A stretch of 9,295 nucleotides of DNA. It comes from Methanobacteriota archaeon (lineage in GTDB: Archaea > Thermoplasmatota > Poseidoniia > Poseidoniales > Poseidoniaceae). Both the position numbers and the translations under genes were made by a program. Location of the stretch: the NCBI GenBank assembly GCA_002702945.1, contig PADF01000010.1:2526-11820 (forward strand). The letters run 5' to 3'. The notes below the pieces were generated by a model. It had not been told where the DNA came from. It made no database searches and was given only the letters and a program-made list of their open reading frames with translations. Position 1 is the first letter of the stretch, and every line of letters starts with the position of its first letter. Shown here piece after piece: positions 1 through 6,572 of the stretch.

Positions 1-103
1 ATTTGAATTATTTTTACGATAATTTTTATTTTTTAATGTTTTATAATTGATACTTTTTAGCAAAGAAATCAAAAAGGAGTAGTCATACAGGTGTTCGATA
101 GGG
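1..103 (+). promoter_or_regulatory. AT-rich promoter and leader of the phytoene synthase gene
   Basis: This stretch is strongly AT-rich with no convincing coding frame. A TATA-like element, TTTATAAT, lies at 40-47. With usual archaeal spacing of about 25 bases, transcription would start near 65-72 and leave a short leader. That leader would include a purine-rich AAAAAGGAG at 71-79, the only Shine-Dalgarno-like string present. It sits 24 bases before the ATG at 104 but only 11 bases before a GTG at 91, which opens a nine-codon frame ending at 120. The T-rich tract at 23-42 could also be a termination region for a gene left of the window. Element positions are seen in the sequence; promoter function is inferred. 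Confidence 0.5.
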
Positions 104-1402
104 ATGTTGGAACGACGTAAACCTCTCGACTTACTTTTCCCTCTCAAAGGGAATGCTAAGAGTCGAACTGGTAACGAAGACAGCGAACCACTTACCACCC
201 TACAAAGATTGAGAGCCGGTGTTGTTCTTGCTGGAGATGCTGTTAAAGCAGTTAGCGTTACTGCTATGGAGGCATTGCGAGAAGGTGCTACTTTCATCGG
301 TATTGTATCAGAAAAGAATGAACTTGTAGACCCTTTTGAACACCTTGATGCTCCGATTTGGTCTGAGAAACCACCTCAAGAATTACTCAAACTTGCCTAT
401 GGTTATTGTGAAGAATTGACTATTAGAGAGGCCGGTAACTTCTATCACTCATTCAAGTATCTACCTGACGAACAAAGGCTTGCAATGTGTTCAGTTTATG
501 CATTTTGTAGAAGAGCCGATGATATTGCTGATGGAGATTGGTCAGACAGATTCCCTGGCAGTGGTGGTGAAGAAAACCCTGAAGCAATTGCTTACAGAGA
601 AGAGTTGGAGGCACTACAAGATAGAGGAACTATTCTAGACGAGGATTCTTATCTCAATAAAATAACTCAACTATTCTTCTTTAGGAAGAAACTTTCAACA
701 TGTTACACAGATGTTTTTTCTACCGATCCGGTATTCCTTGCTCTAAAAGACACCGTTCAAAGATATAATATTCCTAGAGATGTATTTGACGATTTAATTT
801 CTGGAATGGAAGATGACCTTTACAACAACAGATACAGAACCTTTGATGAACTTTACAATTACTGTTACAGAGTTGCCTCTGTTGTAGGATTGATGTGTAT
901 TGAGATATATGGATATGAAAATAAACTTGCTCGAAAATATGCTGAGTCTTGGGGTATTTTCATGCAGTTAACAAATGTACTTCGCGATGTTGGCGAGGAT
1001 ATTGAAAGAGACAGAGTTTACTTACCACTAGATGAATTAGAGGCTAACGGTATTTCTGAAAATGAATTAGATGGAAAGGTTGTTTTGAATAAAACCTGGG
1101 AGCCATATTGCTATCACTATGCTAAGAGGGCAAGAACATATCTAGAGGAAGCAAAACAATTACTCCCTCTTCTACCTAGAAGAACTAGGTATTCTCCTGC
1201 TGCAATGATTGCCTTTTATGATAAGATTCTAAGACAGATAGAAAAGCAACAAGGAGATGTTTTTACTAAGAGAGTAAAACTCAACAAGATTCAGAAAATG
1301 AGTCTTGCCGCTGCTGTATATGTTAGACACAGAATTTTACCAAGATTCCTAGACCCTGTGTGGTCTGGTTTGGCTAGAATCGGATTACTGCCTTCAGTTT
1401 AA
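104..1402 (+). CDS. crtB: Phytoene synthase (squalene/phytoene synthase family) with a long N-terminal extension
   Basis: This enzyme should condense two geranylgeranyl diphosphates head-to-head to phytoene, the committed step of C40 carotenoid synthesis, using Mg2+. Both aspartate-rich diphosphate/Mg2+ motifs are intact: DDIAD at residues 139-143 in a YAFCRRADD context, and DVGED at 295-299 in LTNVLRDVGED followed by RDRVYLP. The C-terminal region around 362-397 (YSPAAMIAFYDKILRQIE, then DVFTKRVKL) is typical of phytoene rather than squalene synthases. The family domain begins near residue 98, so about 97 N-terminal residues are extra and unrecognised. ATG 104 is the first in-frame start after a TAG at 80-82, but no ribosome site lies close to it; an internal start such as Met54 is possible. 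No other carotenoid gene is nearby. The stop abuts that of the convergent dehydrogenase gene with no gap. Family call is firm; start is less so. Confidence 0.93.
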   Translation: MLERRKPLDLLFPLKGNAKSRTGNEDSEPLTTLQRLRAGVVLAGDAVKAVSVTAMEALREGATFIGIVSEKNELVDPFEHLDAPIWSEKPPQELLKLAYGYCEELTIREAGNFYHSFKYLPDEQRLAMCSVYAFCRRADDIADGDWSDRFPGSGGEENPEAIAYREELEALQDRGTILDEDSYLNKITQLFFFRKKLSTCYTDVFSTDPVFLALKDTVQRYNIPRDVFDDLISGMEDDLYNNRYRTFDELYNYCYRVASVVGLMCIEIYGYENKLARKYAESWGIFMQLTNVLRDVGEDIERDRVYLPLDELEANGISENELDGKVVLNKTWEPYCYHYAKRARTYLEEAKQLLPLLPRRTRYSPAAMIAFYDKILRQIEKQQGDVFTKRVKLNKIQKMSLAAAVYVRHRILPRFLDPVWSGLARIGLLPSV

Positions 1403-2578
1403 TCAAGCATTTCTTGTGAAAGCTTGGATACCTGTGATGTATCTTCCCAAGATCAAGTTATGAATATCATGAGTCCCTTCATATGTCTTTACAGACTCTA
1501 AATTTGCCATGTGCCTCATTACAGGATATTCATCCAAAATTCCATTCGCACCGTGAATATCTCTTGATTCTCTAGCGATCTGTAAAGCAATATCGACATT
1601 ATTCATCTTAGCAAGCGAAATTTGTTCATTAAACCAAGTTCCATCATCTTTCTTCTTGCCTAAGTGGTATGCTAGAAGTTGCCCTTTAGTAATCTCTCTA
1701 AGCATCCATGCTAATTTATTTTGAACCAATTGGTAAGAAGCGATAGGATGGTCGAATTGAATTCTAGACAATGAGTAAGTCTTAGCACTATGGAAACAGG
1801 CCATTGCTGCACCTAGGGCGCCCCAAGAGATTCCATATCTAGCATTGTTCAAGCAAGAGAATGGACCTCTTAGACCCTTTACTCCAGGTAAAATTCTATC
1901 TTTAGGAATCTTGCAATCTTGGAATACTAGTTCACTGGTTACTGAGGCTTTTAGAGAATGCTTTCCTTTCATTTCAGGAGCAGAAAAACCTTCATCGCCT
2001 TTCTCAACAATGAATCCTCTAATGACTCCATCCAATTTGGCCCAAACAACTGCAACTTGTGCGATTGTACCATTTGTAATCCACATTTTAGCACCATTCA
2101 ATAAGTAATGATCTCCCTTATCTTCTGCTTTTGTAATCATGTCACCGGGATTAGAGCCGTAATCTGGTTCTGTTAAACCAAAACAACCAACCCATTCGCC
2201 TGATGCCAACTTTGGAAGATAGTAATTTTTCTGATCTTCAGAACCAAAATCCCAAATTGGATACATAGCTAAAGAGCCTTGAACAGATGCAAAAGAACGT
2301 AGACCTGAATCGCCTCTTTCCAACTCTTGACAGATTAAACCATATGCGACATAAGATAGTCCTGGGCATTCATATCCTTTCAAAGGAGCGCCTAAGACTC
2401 CCATTTCACCTAGAGCAACTCGCCACTCATCAGGGAAAATTCCTTCTTCACAAGCATGTTCAATCTTGGGTATGACTTCTTCATCAACCCAATTTCTAAC
2501 CATGTCACGTACCATAATTTCTTCTTCAGTTAACAGACTTTCAATATCGAAAAAATCGACTCCTTCGTACGGCTCCAT
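1403..2578 (-). CDS. gcdH: Glutaryl-CoA dehydrogenase-like acyl-CoA dehydrogenase
   Basis: This FAD flavoenzyme is expected to oxidise and decarboxylate glutaryl-CoA to crotonyl-CoA in lysine/tryptophan breakdown, passing electrons to ETF. The 391-residue protein has the acyl-CoA dehydrogenase order: N-terminal helices, the FAD/substrate region FGLTEPDYGSNP (133-144), WITNG (166-170), and a C-terminal helical domain. Glu367 in TYEGTHDIH is the predicted catalytic base. Arg94-Ser95 in DSGLRS match the residues that hold the glutaryl carboxylate in human GCDH, as I recall them, and GPFSCLNNARYGISWG (238-253) is also GCDH-like. These favour glutaryl-CoA over short-chain substrates. ATG 2578 is chosen because GGGGAG lies three bases upstream and the family alignment begins soon after; an in-frame start at 2653 would overlap the upstream gene. 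It lies 40 bases downstream of the propeller gene and is probably co-transcribed with it. ETF subunits are encoded at 6573-8249. Confidence 0.93.
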   Translation of the reverse strand: MEPYEGVDFFDIESLLTEEEIMVRDMVRNWVDEEVIPKIEHACEEGIFPDEWRVALGEMGVLGAPLKGYECPGLSYVAYGLICQELERGDSGLRSFASVQGSLAMYPIWDFGSEDQKNYYLPKLASGEWVGCFGLTEPDYGSNPGDMITKAEDKGDHYLLNGAKMWITNGTIAQVAVVWAKLDGVIRGFIVEKGDEGFSAPEMKGKHSLKASVTSELVFQDCKIPKDRILPGVKGLRGPFSCLNNARYGISWGALGAAMACFHSAKTYSLSRIQFDHPIASYQLVQNKLAWMLREITKGQLLAYHLGKKKDDGTWFNEQISLAKMNNVDIALQIARESRDIHGANGILDEYPVMRHMANLESVKTYEGTHDIHNLILGRYITGIQAFTRNA

Positions 2579-2581
2579 TGT

Positions 2582-2600
2582 CTCCCCAATTGTTCGGGAG
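2582..2600 (-). promoter_or_regulatory. Short hairpin covering the Shine-Dalgarno site of the glutaryl-CoA dehydrogenase gene
   Basis: Plus-strand CTCCC at 2582-2586 and GGGAG at 2596-2600 form a perfect 5-bp GC-rich inverted repeat with a 9-base loop. On the minus-strand transcript the downstream arm is part of GGGGAG, the ribosome-binding site three bases before ATG 2578. If the stem forms, it would hide that site. The repeat is seen directly; a role in translation is inferred, and a 5-bp stem could be chance. Confidence 0.35.
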
Positions 2601-2618
2601 CATAGGCGCTTCAATAAC

Positions 2619-3815
2619 CTAACTCTTTTTACGAGATTTCTTTTTCTTGTCAAAACCTCTTAATTTGGCATAATAATTTTGCATGGTTTTACTATTCATG
2701 TAAATCAATCCTAAAATTACTCCAGGTACAGAAATAACCACTACATAACCGATTATAACTACAACAAGGCTTTCAGCCACCTCTTCAGAGGGAGGGGAAA
2801 ATGAGATTACGTTACCAAATGATGTTATAATAAATCCACTATTGAATGAATTTTCCCAGATAAAGGAAATAGATCTTCCCGAAATAACTGGGTCCCATAT
2901 TGAAGCATCTTCAGATGAAATTTGGACGTATGCATCATCATCGACAGGATACTGCCGGACAGTTGAAAATGGTGCTAAAATAATAATAGAGGTGCTATCA
3001 TGACCTCTTGATATTTTAGTAAAGTCACCTTCTAAAGTCGTATATTGCACTGGGTTTTTGGCTGATGACTTTGTTGAATCTATAGAATTAATTTTAATTA
3101 TCCCGGTCCTTAATCCACTAGCAAATCCTAAACATTCATTCAGAATTGGTTCTGCACAATCAACATCTACCCATGTATGGGAACTTGTGCCTGATAACCA
3201 AGTTAAATTATGTGTTGGACCAATTACTGCTAAACCATCTTGTAAAGTTGACATTACACAAGAATCTATATTTCGATGACAAGAAATTCCTGTAATTGTA
3301 CTATTTCTAGAATCATCTAAAGCGACAAAGCCAATTCCTTCAGCAAATTTCCAAACCCCACCATCTTCAGCTCCAAAGTATGCATAATCTCCAGCCTGTC
3401 TCCATTCAACAGTCGTCAAATTATGACCAATTATCGAACCAGTACCGTTTACTAAAGTAACACTGTTATCCGAAGTTTCGTATCTTAAAGCAATTCCTAA
3501 ATCACCTGCTATAAGTGCAGCCTGACCCCTAGGGTGCCAAGAGATATCATTCAAATCTACATCTCTACCGGATAACAATTCAACATCTCTACTTCTATCA
3601 TCAGCCTTTAGAGCCGATATTTCTCTTGCATAACCGTCTTTACCAACTAAAAGTACAGATTCCCCGTTAGGAGAAACATCACCTGCTAAAATACCTATAT
3701 CAGATTCGGATAAAGATTCTTCAAGCTCCATTTCTACAACTGAACTGGCGGAAAAAACCGATGGAATCATTAGAATTGAAAGACAAAATAATACCAACAA
3801 CAATTTGACTCGCAT
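2619..3815 (-). CDS. Secreted, C-terminally membrane-anchored protein, probably a beta-propeller; function unknown
   Basis: I do not recognise a named family. The 398-residue protein has an N-terminal signal peptide (Lys4, hydrophobic core 5-20, likely cleavage near Ser22). A body of about 320 residues carries repeated short beta-strand/turn units resembling propeller blades: SPNGESVLLVGKDG (48-61), HPRGQAALIAGDLG (94-107), RQAGDYAYFGAEDGGVWKF (139-157), FGNVISF (333-339). One hydrophobic helix follows (about 348-372), then a very basic tail ending KKKKSRKKS. The topology is therefore extracytoplasmic with a short cytosolic tail. Four N-glycosylation sequons (Asn123, 132, 171, 203) and Cys179, 186, 220 and 228, which could form disulfides, fit an exported domain. 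ATG 3815 gives a clean signal peptide. It is the first gene of a minus-strand pair with the dehydrogenase. A sensor, adhesion or envelope-assembly role are all possible; none is shown. Confidence 0.8.
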   Translation of the reverse strand: MRVKLLLVLFCLSILMIPSVFSASSVVEMELEESLSESDIGILAGDVSPNGESVLLVGKDGYAREISALKADDRSRDVELLSGRDVDLNDISWHPRGQAALIAGDLGIALRYETSDNSVTLVNGTGSIIGHNLTTVEWRQAGDYAYFGAEDGGVWKFAEGIGFVALDDSRNSTITGISCHRNIDSCVMSTLQDGLAVIGPTHNLTWLSGTSSHTWVDVDCAEPILNECLGFASGLRTGIIKINSIDSTKSSAKNPVQYTTLEGDFTKISRGHDSTSIIILAPFSTVRQYPVDDDAYVQISSEDASIWDPVISGRSISFIWENSFNSGFIITSFGNVISFSPPSEEVAESLVVVIIGYVVVISVPGVILGLIYMNSKTMQNYYAKLRGFDKKKKSRKKS

Positions 3816-3904
3816 GTCCTGTCCAATTCTAGTTCAAACAAAACTCCTTCGCAAAGAAAAATCGCTTATTTAAAATAATTAAATCGAATTTAACGGTGAG
3901 CCTT
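3816..3904. promoter_or_regulatory. Divergent promoter region between the propeller gene and the small-protein/tyrS pair
   Basis: The 89 bases between the divergent starts at 3815 and 3905 are AT-rich. The tract TTATTTAAAATAATTAAAT at 3867-3885 contains TATA-like boxes readable on both strands. Distances of roughly 25-30 bases in each direction would place transcription starts near 3840 on the minus strand and near 3897-3905 on the plus strand. The plus-strand transcript would then have almost no leader. GGTGAG at 3895-3900 is a Shine-Dalgarno match four bases before ATG 3905. Function is inferred from position and composition. Confidence 0.45.
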
Positions 3905-4456
3905 ATGTTCAATGGTGTTTTGCCTCGACTTATGGAGAAGTTTGCGGTTAGACGTGGAATACAAAAGTCACTTGGAGGAAATGCAGGTCTTGCTAAACTA
4001 GCAACAGAATATTTTGAAAATATTAATGCTGATGGTGAAGGTAAATTCACAGGTTCTTATGGGATCTTAACAAGTGTAAGTGGTTTTTTTGATAGTGATG
4101 GAAAACTAGTGGTTGATGTAGTTCAACTAAAAGGAGATGATTTAGGAGAATTACTTTCTAAAGATGGAGGCAGAGAAATAGCAATGGAGTCTAGAAAAAG
4201 ATGGTCTGGATTCCTTGACGATGCAACCGGTTACAATGCCAAACAACGTGGTGATAAAGCAAAGGAAGAAGCAAAGAAATTTTCTAAAGCTAAGTCAGCA
4301 ATAAAGATGGCTCATAAATCAATAAAGCTTAGTTCATCTGTTACACAAGAAAAAATCGATAAAGCAAATCAAATGATTGCGGAACTTGAAGAAATGATTG
4401 AGAATGGTGAAGCTCCTTCCGAAGGTAGAGTTAAGAAACTCAATGACTTATTTTGA
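3905..4456 (+). CDS. Conserved-looking small protein of unknown function, possibly DUF5611/Ta0095-like, with a charged helical C-terminus
   Basis: The 183-residue soluble protein has no signal peptide or membrane segment. Residues 10-115 look like a compact alpha/beta domain: MEKFAVRRGIQKSL, SYGILTSVSGFF, KLVVDVVQL, then a helix with RKRWSGFLDDATGYNAKQRG. The basic N-terminal strand and the ATGYNAKQR element recall, from memory, the small euryarchaeal DUF5611 family (Thermoplasma Ta0095 type); I am not certain of this. Residues 115-183 are Lys/Glu/Ala-rich and probably helical or coiled-coil, making it longer than the roughly 110-residue relatives I recall. ATG 3905 is preferred because GGTGAG lies just upstream; an in-frame GTG at 3896 would add three residues but lies inside that site. 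It ends 10 bases before tyrS, so the two are likely co-transcribed. No function can be assigned. Confidence 0.75.
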   Translation: MFNGVLPRLMEKFAVRRGIQKSLGGNAGLAKLATEYFENINADGEGKFTGSYGILTSVSGFFDSDGKLVVDVVQLKGDDLGELLSKDGGREIAMESRKRWSGFLDDATGYNAKQRGDKAKEEAKKFSKAKSAIKMAHKSIKLSSSVTQEKIDKANQMIAELEEMIENGEAPSEGRVKKLNDLF

Positions 4457-4466
4457 AGTGGTCATA

Positions 4467-5615
4467 ATGAATGTAGATTCTATCCTCGCTCCATTTGAGG
4501 AAAGATGTCAAAGATTAACAGAATTAGATGATAATCAAAGAAATAGAATTGCTTCTATTATCGGCGGAGTTGAAGAAACAGTCGGTATTGATCACCTTGT
4601 TGATTGTATTGCTGATAATACAAGTGTTGGCGGTGATGGAGTAATTAGGTGTTATGTTGGATTTGAACCGTCTGGCAAAGCTCATATTGGTTGGAAAGTT
4701 CTCTCTCTTCAGCTAAAAAGAATGTTAGATGCAGATATAAATGTACTAATTTTCTTAGCAGACTGGCATGCTTGGATTAATGATAAATTCAATGGTAAAA
4801 TGGAAGATATTCAAACTACTGCGAGATATATGGAAGATACATTTAGAGCATTATTAGGCAATCCTCCAGAAGGCGATGGCCCTGGACAACTTAGGTTTTT
4901 TTGGGCTTCTACACTAATGGATTCGGGAGACTACTGGGCTAGGGTTTTGAGATGTTCTAAAGGGGCTACCCTTGCAATGGTTAGAAAAACATTCACGATC
5001 ATGGGTAGAGATGAAGCATCATCTGATCACGATTTATCTAAATTCTACTATCCTGCAATGCAAGCATCTGATATTTTTGAATTGGATATTGATATTGCAA
5101 TCGGAGGAATGGACCAAAGAAAAGCACATATGTTCATGAGAGATGTTGCAAGTAAATGGGGTTGGAAAAAGGCAACATGCCTTCATACCACAATTATATC
5201 CTCATTAAAGTCAACTGGAGCAAGGATGGAAAGTTTCGACCATAAAATGAGTAAATCAGATCCATCAGGGGCAATATTAATCCATGATACTGAAAAGCAA
5301 TTAAGAAAGAAGATGCAAAAGCATGCGTATCTAAACCCGGAAGATGATTCATCACCTGTTTATGAATTAGCAGAGCATGTAGTACTTCCTGAATGGGGAG
5401 AAATAAATGTCACCCCCAACCCTAAGTTTGGAAATCCTTCTACTTGGACTGATTTACAATCCTTCAAAGATGCGGTAAAAAGTGGTGAAATCCATCCTCT
5501 GGATGCAAAACTCGGAGTTGCTGATGGAATCTATAGAGGGCTGACTGACGTCGCTAAATTCTTTGAAGATAACCCTGAAAAACTAGATTCAGTAAACAAA
5601 TTGATTAAGAATTAA
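4467..5615 (+). CDS. tyrS: Tyrosyl-tRNA synthetase, archaeal long type
   Basis: This cytosolic class I synthetase attaches tyrosine to tRNA-Tyr. The 382-residue protein has the Rossmann signature YVGFEPSGKAHIGW (63-76), whose HIGH equivalent reads HIGW, and a complete KMSKS loop at 260-264 (HKMSKSDPSGAILIHD). LADWHAWINDKFNG (97-110), GDYWARVLR (154-162), TIMGR (177-181), the tyrosine-pocket region PAMQASDIFELD (196-207) and GGMDQRKAH (213-221) follow closely the Pyrococcus horikoshii TyrRS type as I remember it, rather than the shorter M. jannaschii type. The C-terminus, with HPLDAKLGVADGIYRGL (343-359), is complete. ATG 4467 is chosen because it is 10 bases after the previous stop; an in-frame ATG at 4398 would lie deep inside that gene. 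The upstream ribosome site is weak, suggesting coupling to the small-protein gene. Its last 11 bases overlap the convergent MCM-like gene. Confidence 0.96.
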   Translation: MNVDSILAPFEERCQRLTELDDNQRNRIASIIGGVEETVGIDHLVDCIADNTSVGGDGVIRCYVGFEPSGKAHIGWKVLSLQLKRMLDADINVLIFLADWHAWINDKFNGKMEDIQTTARYMEDTFRALLGNPPEGDGPGQLRFFWASTLMDSGDYWARVLRCSKGATLAMVRKTFTIMGRDEASSDHDLSKFYYPAMQASDIFELDIDIAIGGMDQRKAHMFMRDVASKWGWKKATCLHTTIISSLKSTGARMESFDHKMSKSDPSGAILIHDTEKQLRKKMQKHAYLNPEDDSSPVYELAEHVVLPEWGEINVTPNPKFGNPSTWTDLQSFKDAVKSGEIHPLDAKLGVADGIYRGLTDVAKFFEDNPEKLDSVNKLIKN

Positions 5616-6456
5616 ACCTAGAGCTTGCTTCAATACTGTGTACCTTGAAAATGAATACTCTTCTGGTATCCATAGCAAAGTCTCTATTTGGTAAATGATC
5701 TAATTCTACCCATGCATTGATAGTAACCTCTTGATTAACAGATAAAGTTCCAACATACTCATCAGTTATCACGGCTAAATACGAATATATCTGATTATTA
5801 TTTTCGTCATCTAAAACCTTTAAAATCATAGAAGGGCAAGTTATTTCGACATATTGAATATCCTCATAAACATTCTCTTCTACAACCATCGAAATATTTG
5901 TCGGGGGAGGTATTTCTGCTTTACCTTTTGATTCCCTCATTACTTTGACGTACTTATCTGCACAATCTGGACATGTAGTAGATCTGTTTCTTTCCCTAGC
6001 AAGCGACTGATTAACACTCCATGAATTACCACAATCATTACAGATGTACTTTGATCTCTTAAGCCAACCCATTGGAGTATCTAGGTTAGTTACCGTGGCT
6101 TGAAATGACAGTAATCTACCTCTATCCCTTGTTCTTACATCTTCTAAAAAATAAGAGAAATCTTTGTCAAATCCTACGATTCTAATGACAGGCCTAGTGA
6201 TTGAATTTCTATTCTGAAATTGCTCTCTAATCACTTGATTTCCTAATTCTAAGGCCTTTTTCGGATTATTTGGAAAAATTGAGTGTAAAGGAGTATTTTT
6301 TAGTAGTTCCCAACTTACCTCAAATCCAAAAACTTCTTCCTCATAAATAGATGACCTATCTAATTCTGATGAATAATTATTTTCAAATAATTTTCTCCAT
6401 GCGTGTAGTATTGATTGTGCCTCCGGGTCAGGCTCAGTAGTATGAATCTTAGACAT
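5605..6456 (-). CDS. Stand-alone MCM N-terminal-like protein (helical domain, OB fold, zinc ribbon) lacking the AAA+ ATPase
   Basis: The 283-residue protein follows the layout of the N-terminal half of archaeal MCM replicative helicases. It has a helical subdomain with FEVSWELLKNTPLHSIFPNN then PKKALELGNQVI (45-76), and an OB-fold segment RDRGRLLSFQATVTNLDTP (110-128), corresponding to MCM's 'GKLVSVEGIV' stretch. A zinc ribbon has Cys139, Cys142, Cys162 and Cys165 (CxxC, 19 residues, CxxC). Strands follow through EDIQYVEITCPS (198-209) and SVNQEVTINAWVEL (239-252), the equivalents of 'FQKIRLQE' and 'GDRVEVTG'. MCM would then continue into AAA+ Walker motifs; here the frame ends after about 30 residues at TAA. 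tyrS occupies the downstream DNA, so no ATPase remnant exists. The likely role is single-stranded DNA binding or interaction with the true MCM ring, both inferred. No strong ribosome site precedes ATG 6456. It could instead be another OB/zinc-ribbon protein, for example RPA-like. Confidence 0.8.
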   Translation of the reverse strand: MSKIHTTEPDPEAQSILHAWRKLFENNYSSELDRSSIYEEEVFGFEVSWELLKNTPLHSIFPNNPKKALELGNQVIREQFQNRNSITRPVIRIVGFDKDFSYFLEDVRTRDRGRLLSFQATVTNLDTPMGWLKRSKYICNDCGNSWSVNQSLARERNRSTTCPDCADKYVKVMRESKGKAEIPPPTNISMVVEENVYEDIQYVEITCPSMILKVLDDENNNQIYSYLAVITDEYVGTLSVNQEVTINAWVELDHLPNRDFAMDTRRVFIFKVHSIEASSRFNS

Positions 6457-6572
6457 GGAAGTTGGCGCTGTTGTTGGCGGTTATCAAATTTTTCTGTAAA
6501 ATTGATACAAGATAGAATAACAATGTTCAAGAGTCGTTTTACTTACGATACATTGTAAGCGTAGGTGTTGAT
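6457..6572. promoter_or_regulatory. Divergent intergenic region between the MCM-like gene and etfB
   Basis: These 116 bases should carry promoters for both flanking genes. AT-rich stretches occur at 6484-6504 and 6508-6528, but I cannot pick a convincing TATA box for either direction. The plus-strand side ends with AGGTG at 6563-6567, five bases before the etfB ATG, a good Shine-Dalgarno match. No equivalent precedes the minus-strand ATG at 6456, which may be read from a leaderless or weakly initiated message. No coding frame is supported here. Confidence 0.45.
6542..6559. repeat. Inverted repeat upstream of etfB, operator-like
   Basis: CTTAC at 6542-6546 and GTAAG at 6555-6559 are perfect inverted arms separated by eight bases, 14-31 bases before the etfB start codon. 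The arm length and spacing resemble a site for a dimeric helix-turn-helix regulator placed over the transcription start, or a small leader hairpin. The repeat is seen directly; regulation is inferred, and a 5-bp arm may occur by chance in DNA of this composition. Confidence 0.3.

Noticed and set aside
1845..2108. Plus-strand open frames inside the dehydrogenase gene (1845-2108, 2287-2475, 2466-2663)
   Set aside because: They oppose a gene with clear family motifs, have no ribosome sites, and their translations resemble no protein.
2579..2653. A 25-residue N-terminal extension of glutaryl-CoA dehydrogenase starting at 2653
   Set aside because: It would overlap the 3' end of the upstream gene by 35 bases and encodes a basic segment not expected in this family. 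ATG 2578 has a good ribosome site and matches where the family alignment begins.
3896..3904. GTG at 3896 as the start of the small unknown protein
   Set aside because: This GTG falls inside GGTGAG, which is better read as the ribosome site for ATG 3905.
3829..4050. Minus-strand 73-codon frame over the divergent promoter and the small-protein gene
   Set aside because: It overlaps a better-supported plus-strand gene and promoter, and shows no domain or ribosome site.
4398..4466. An earlier in-frame ATG for tyrS at 4398
   Set aside because: It lies inside the upstream gene. ATG 4467, 10 bases after that gene's stop, gives a normal-length protein.
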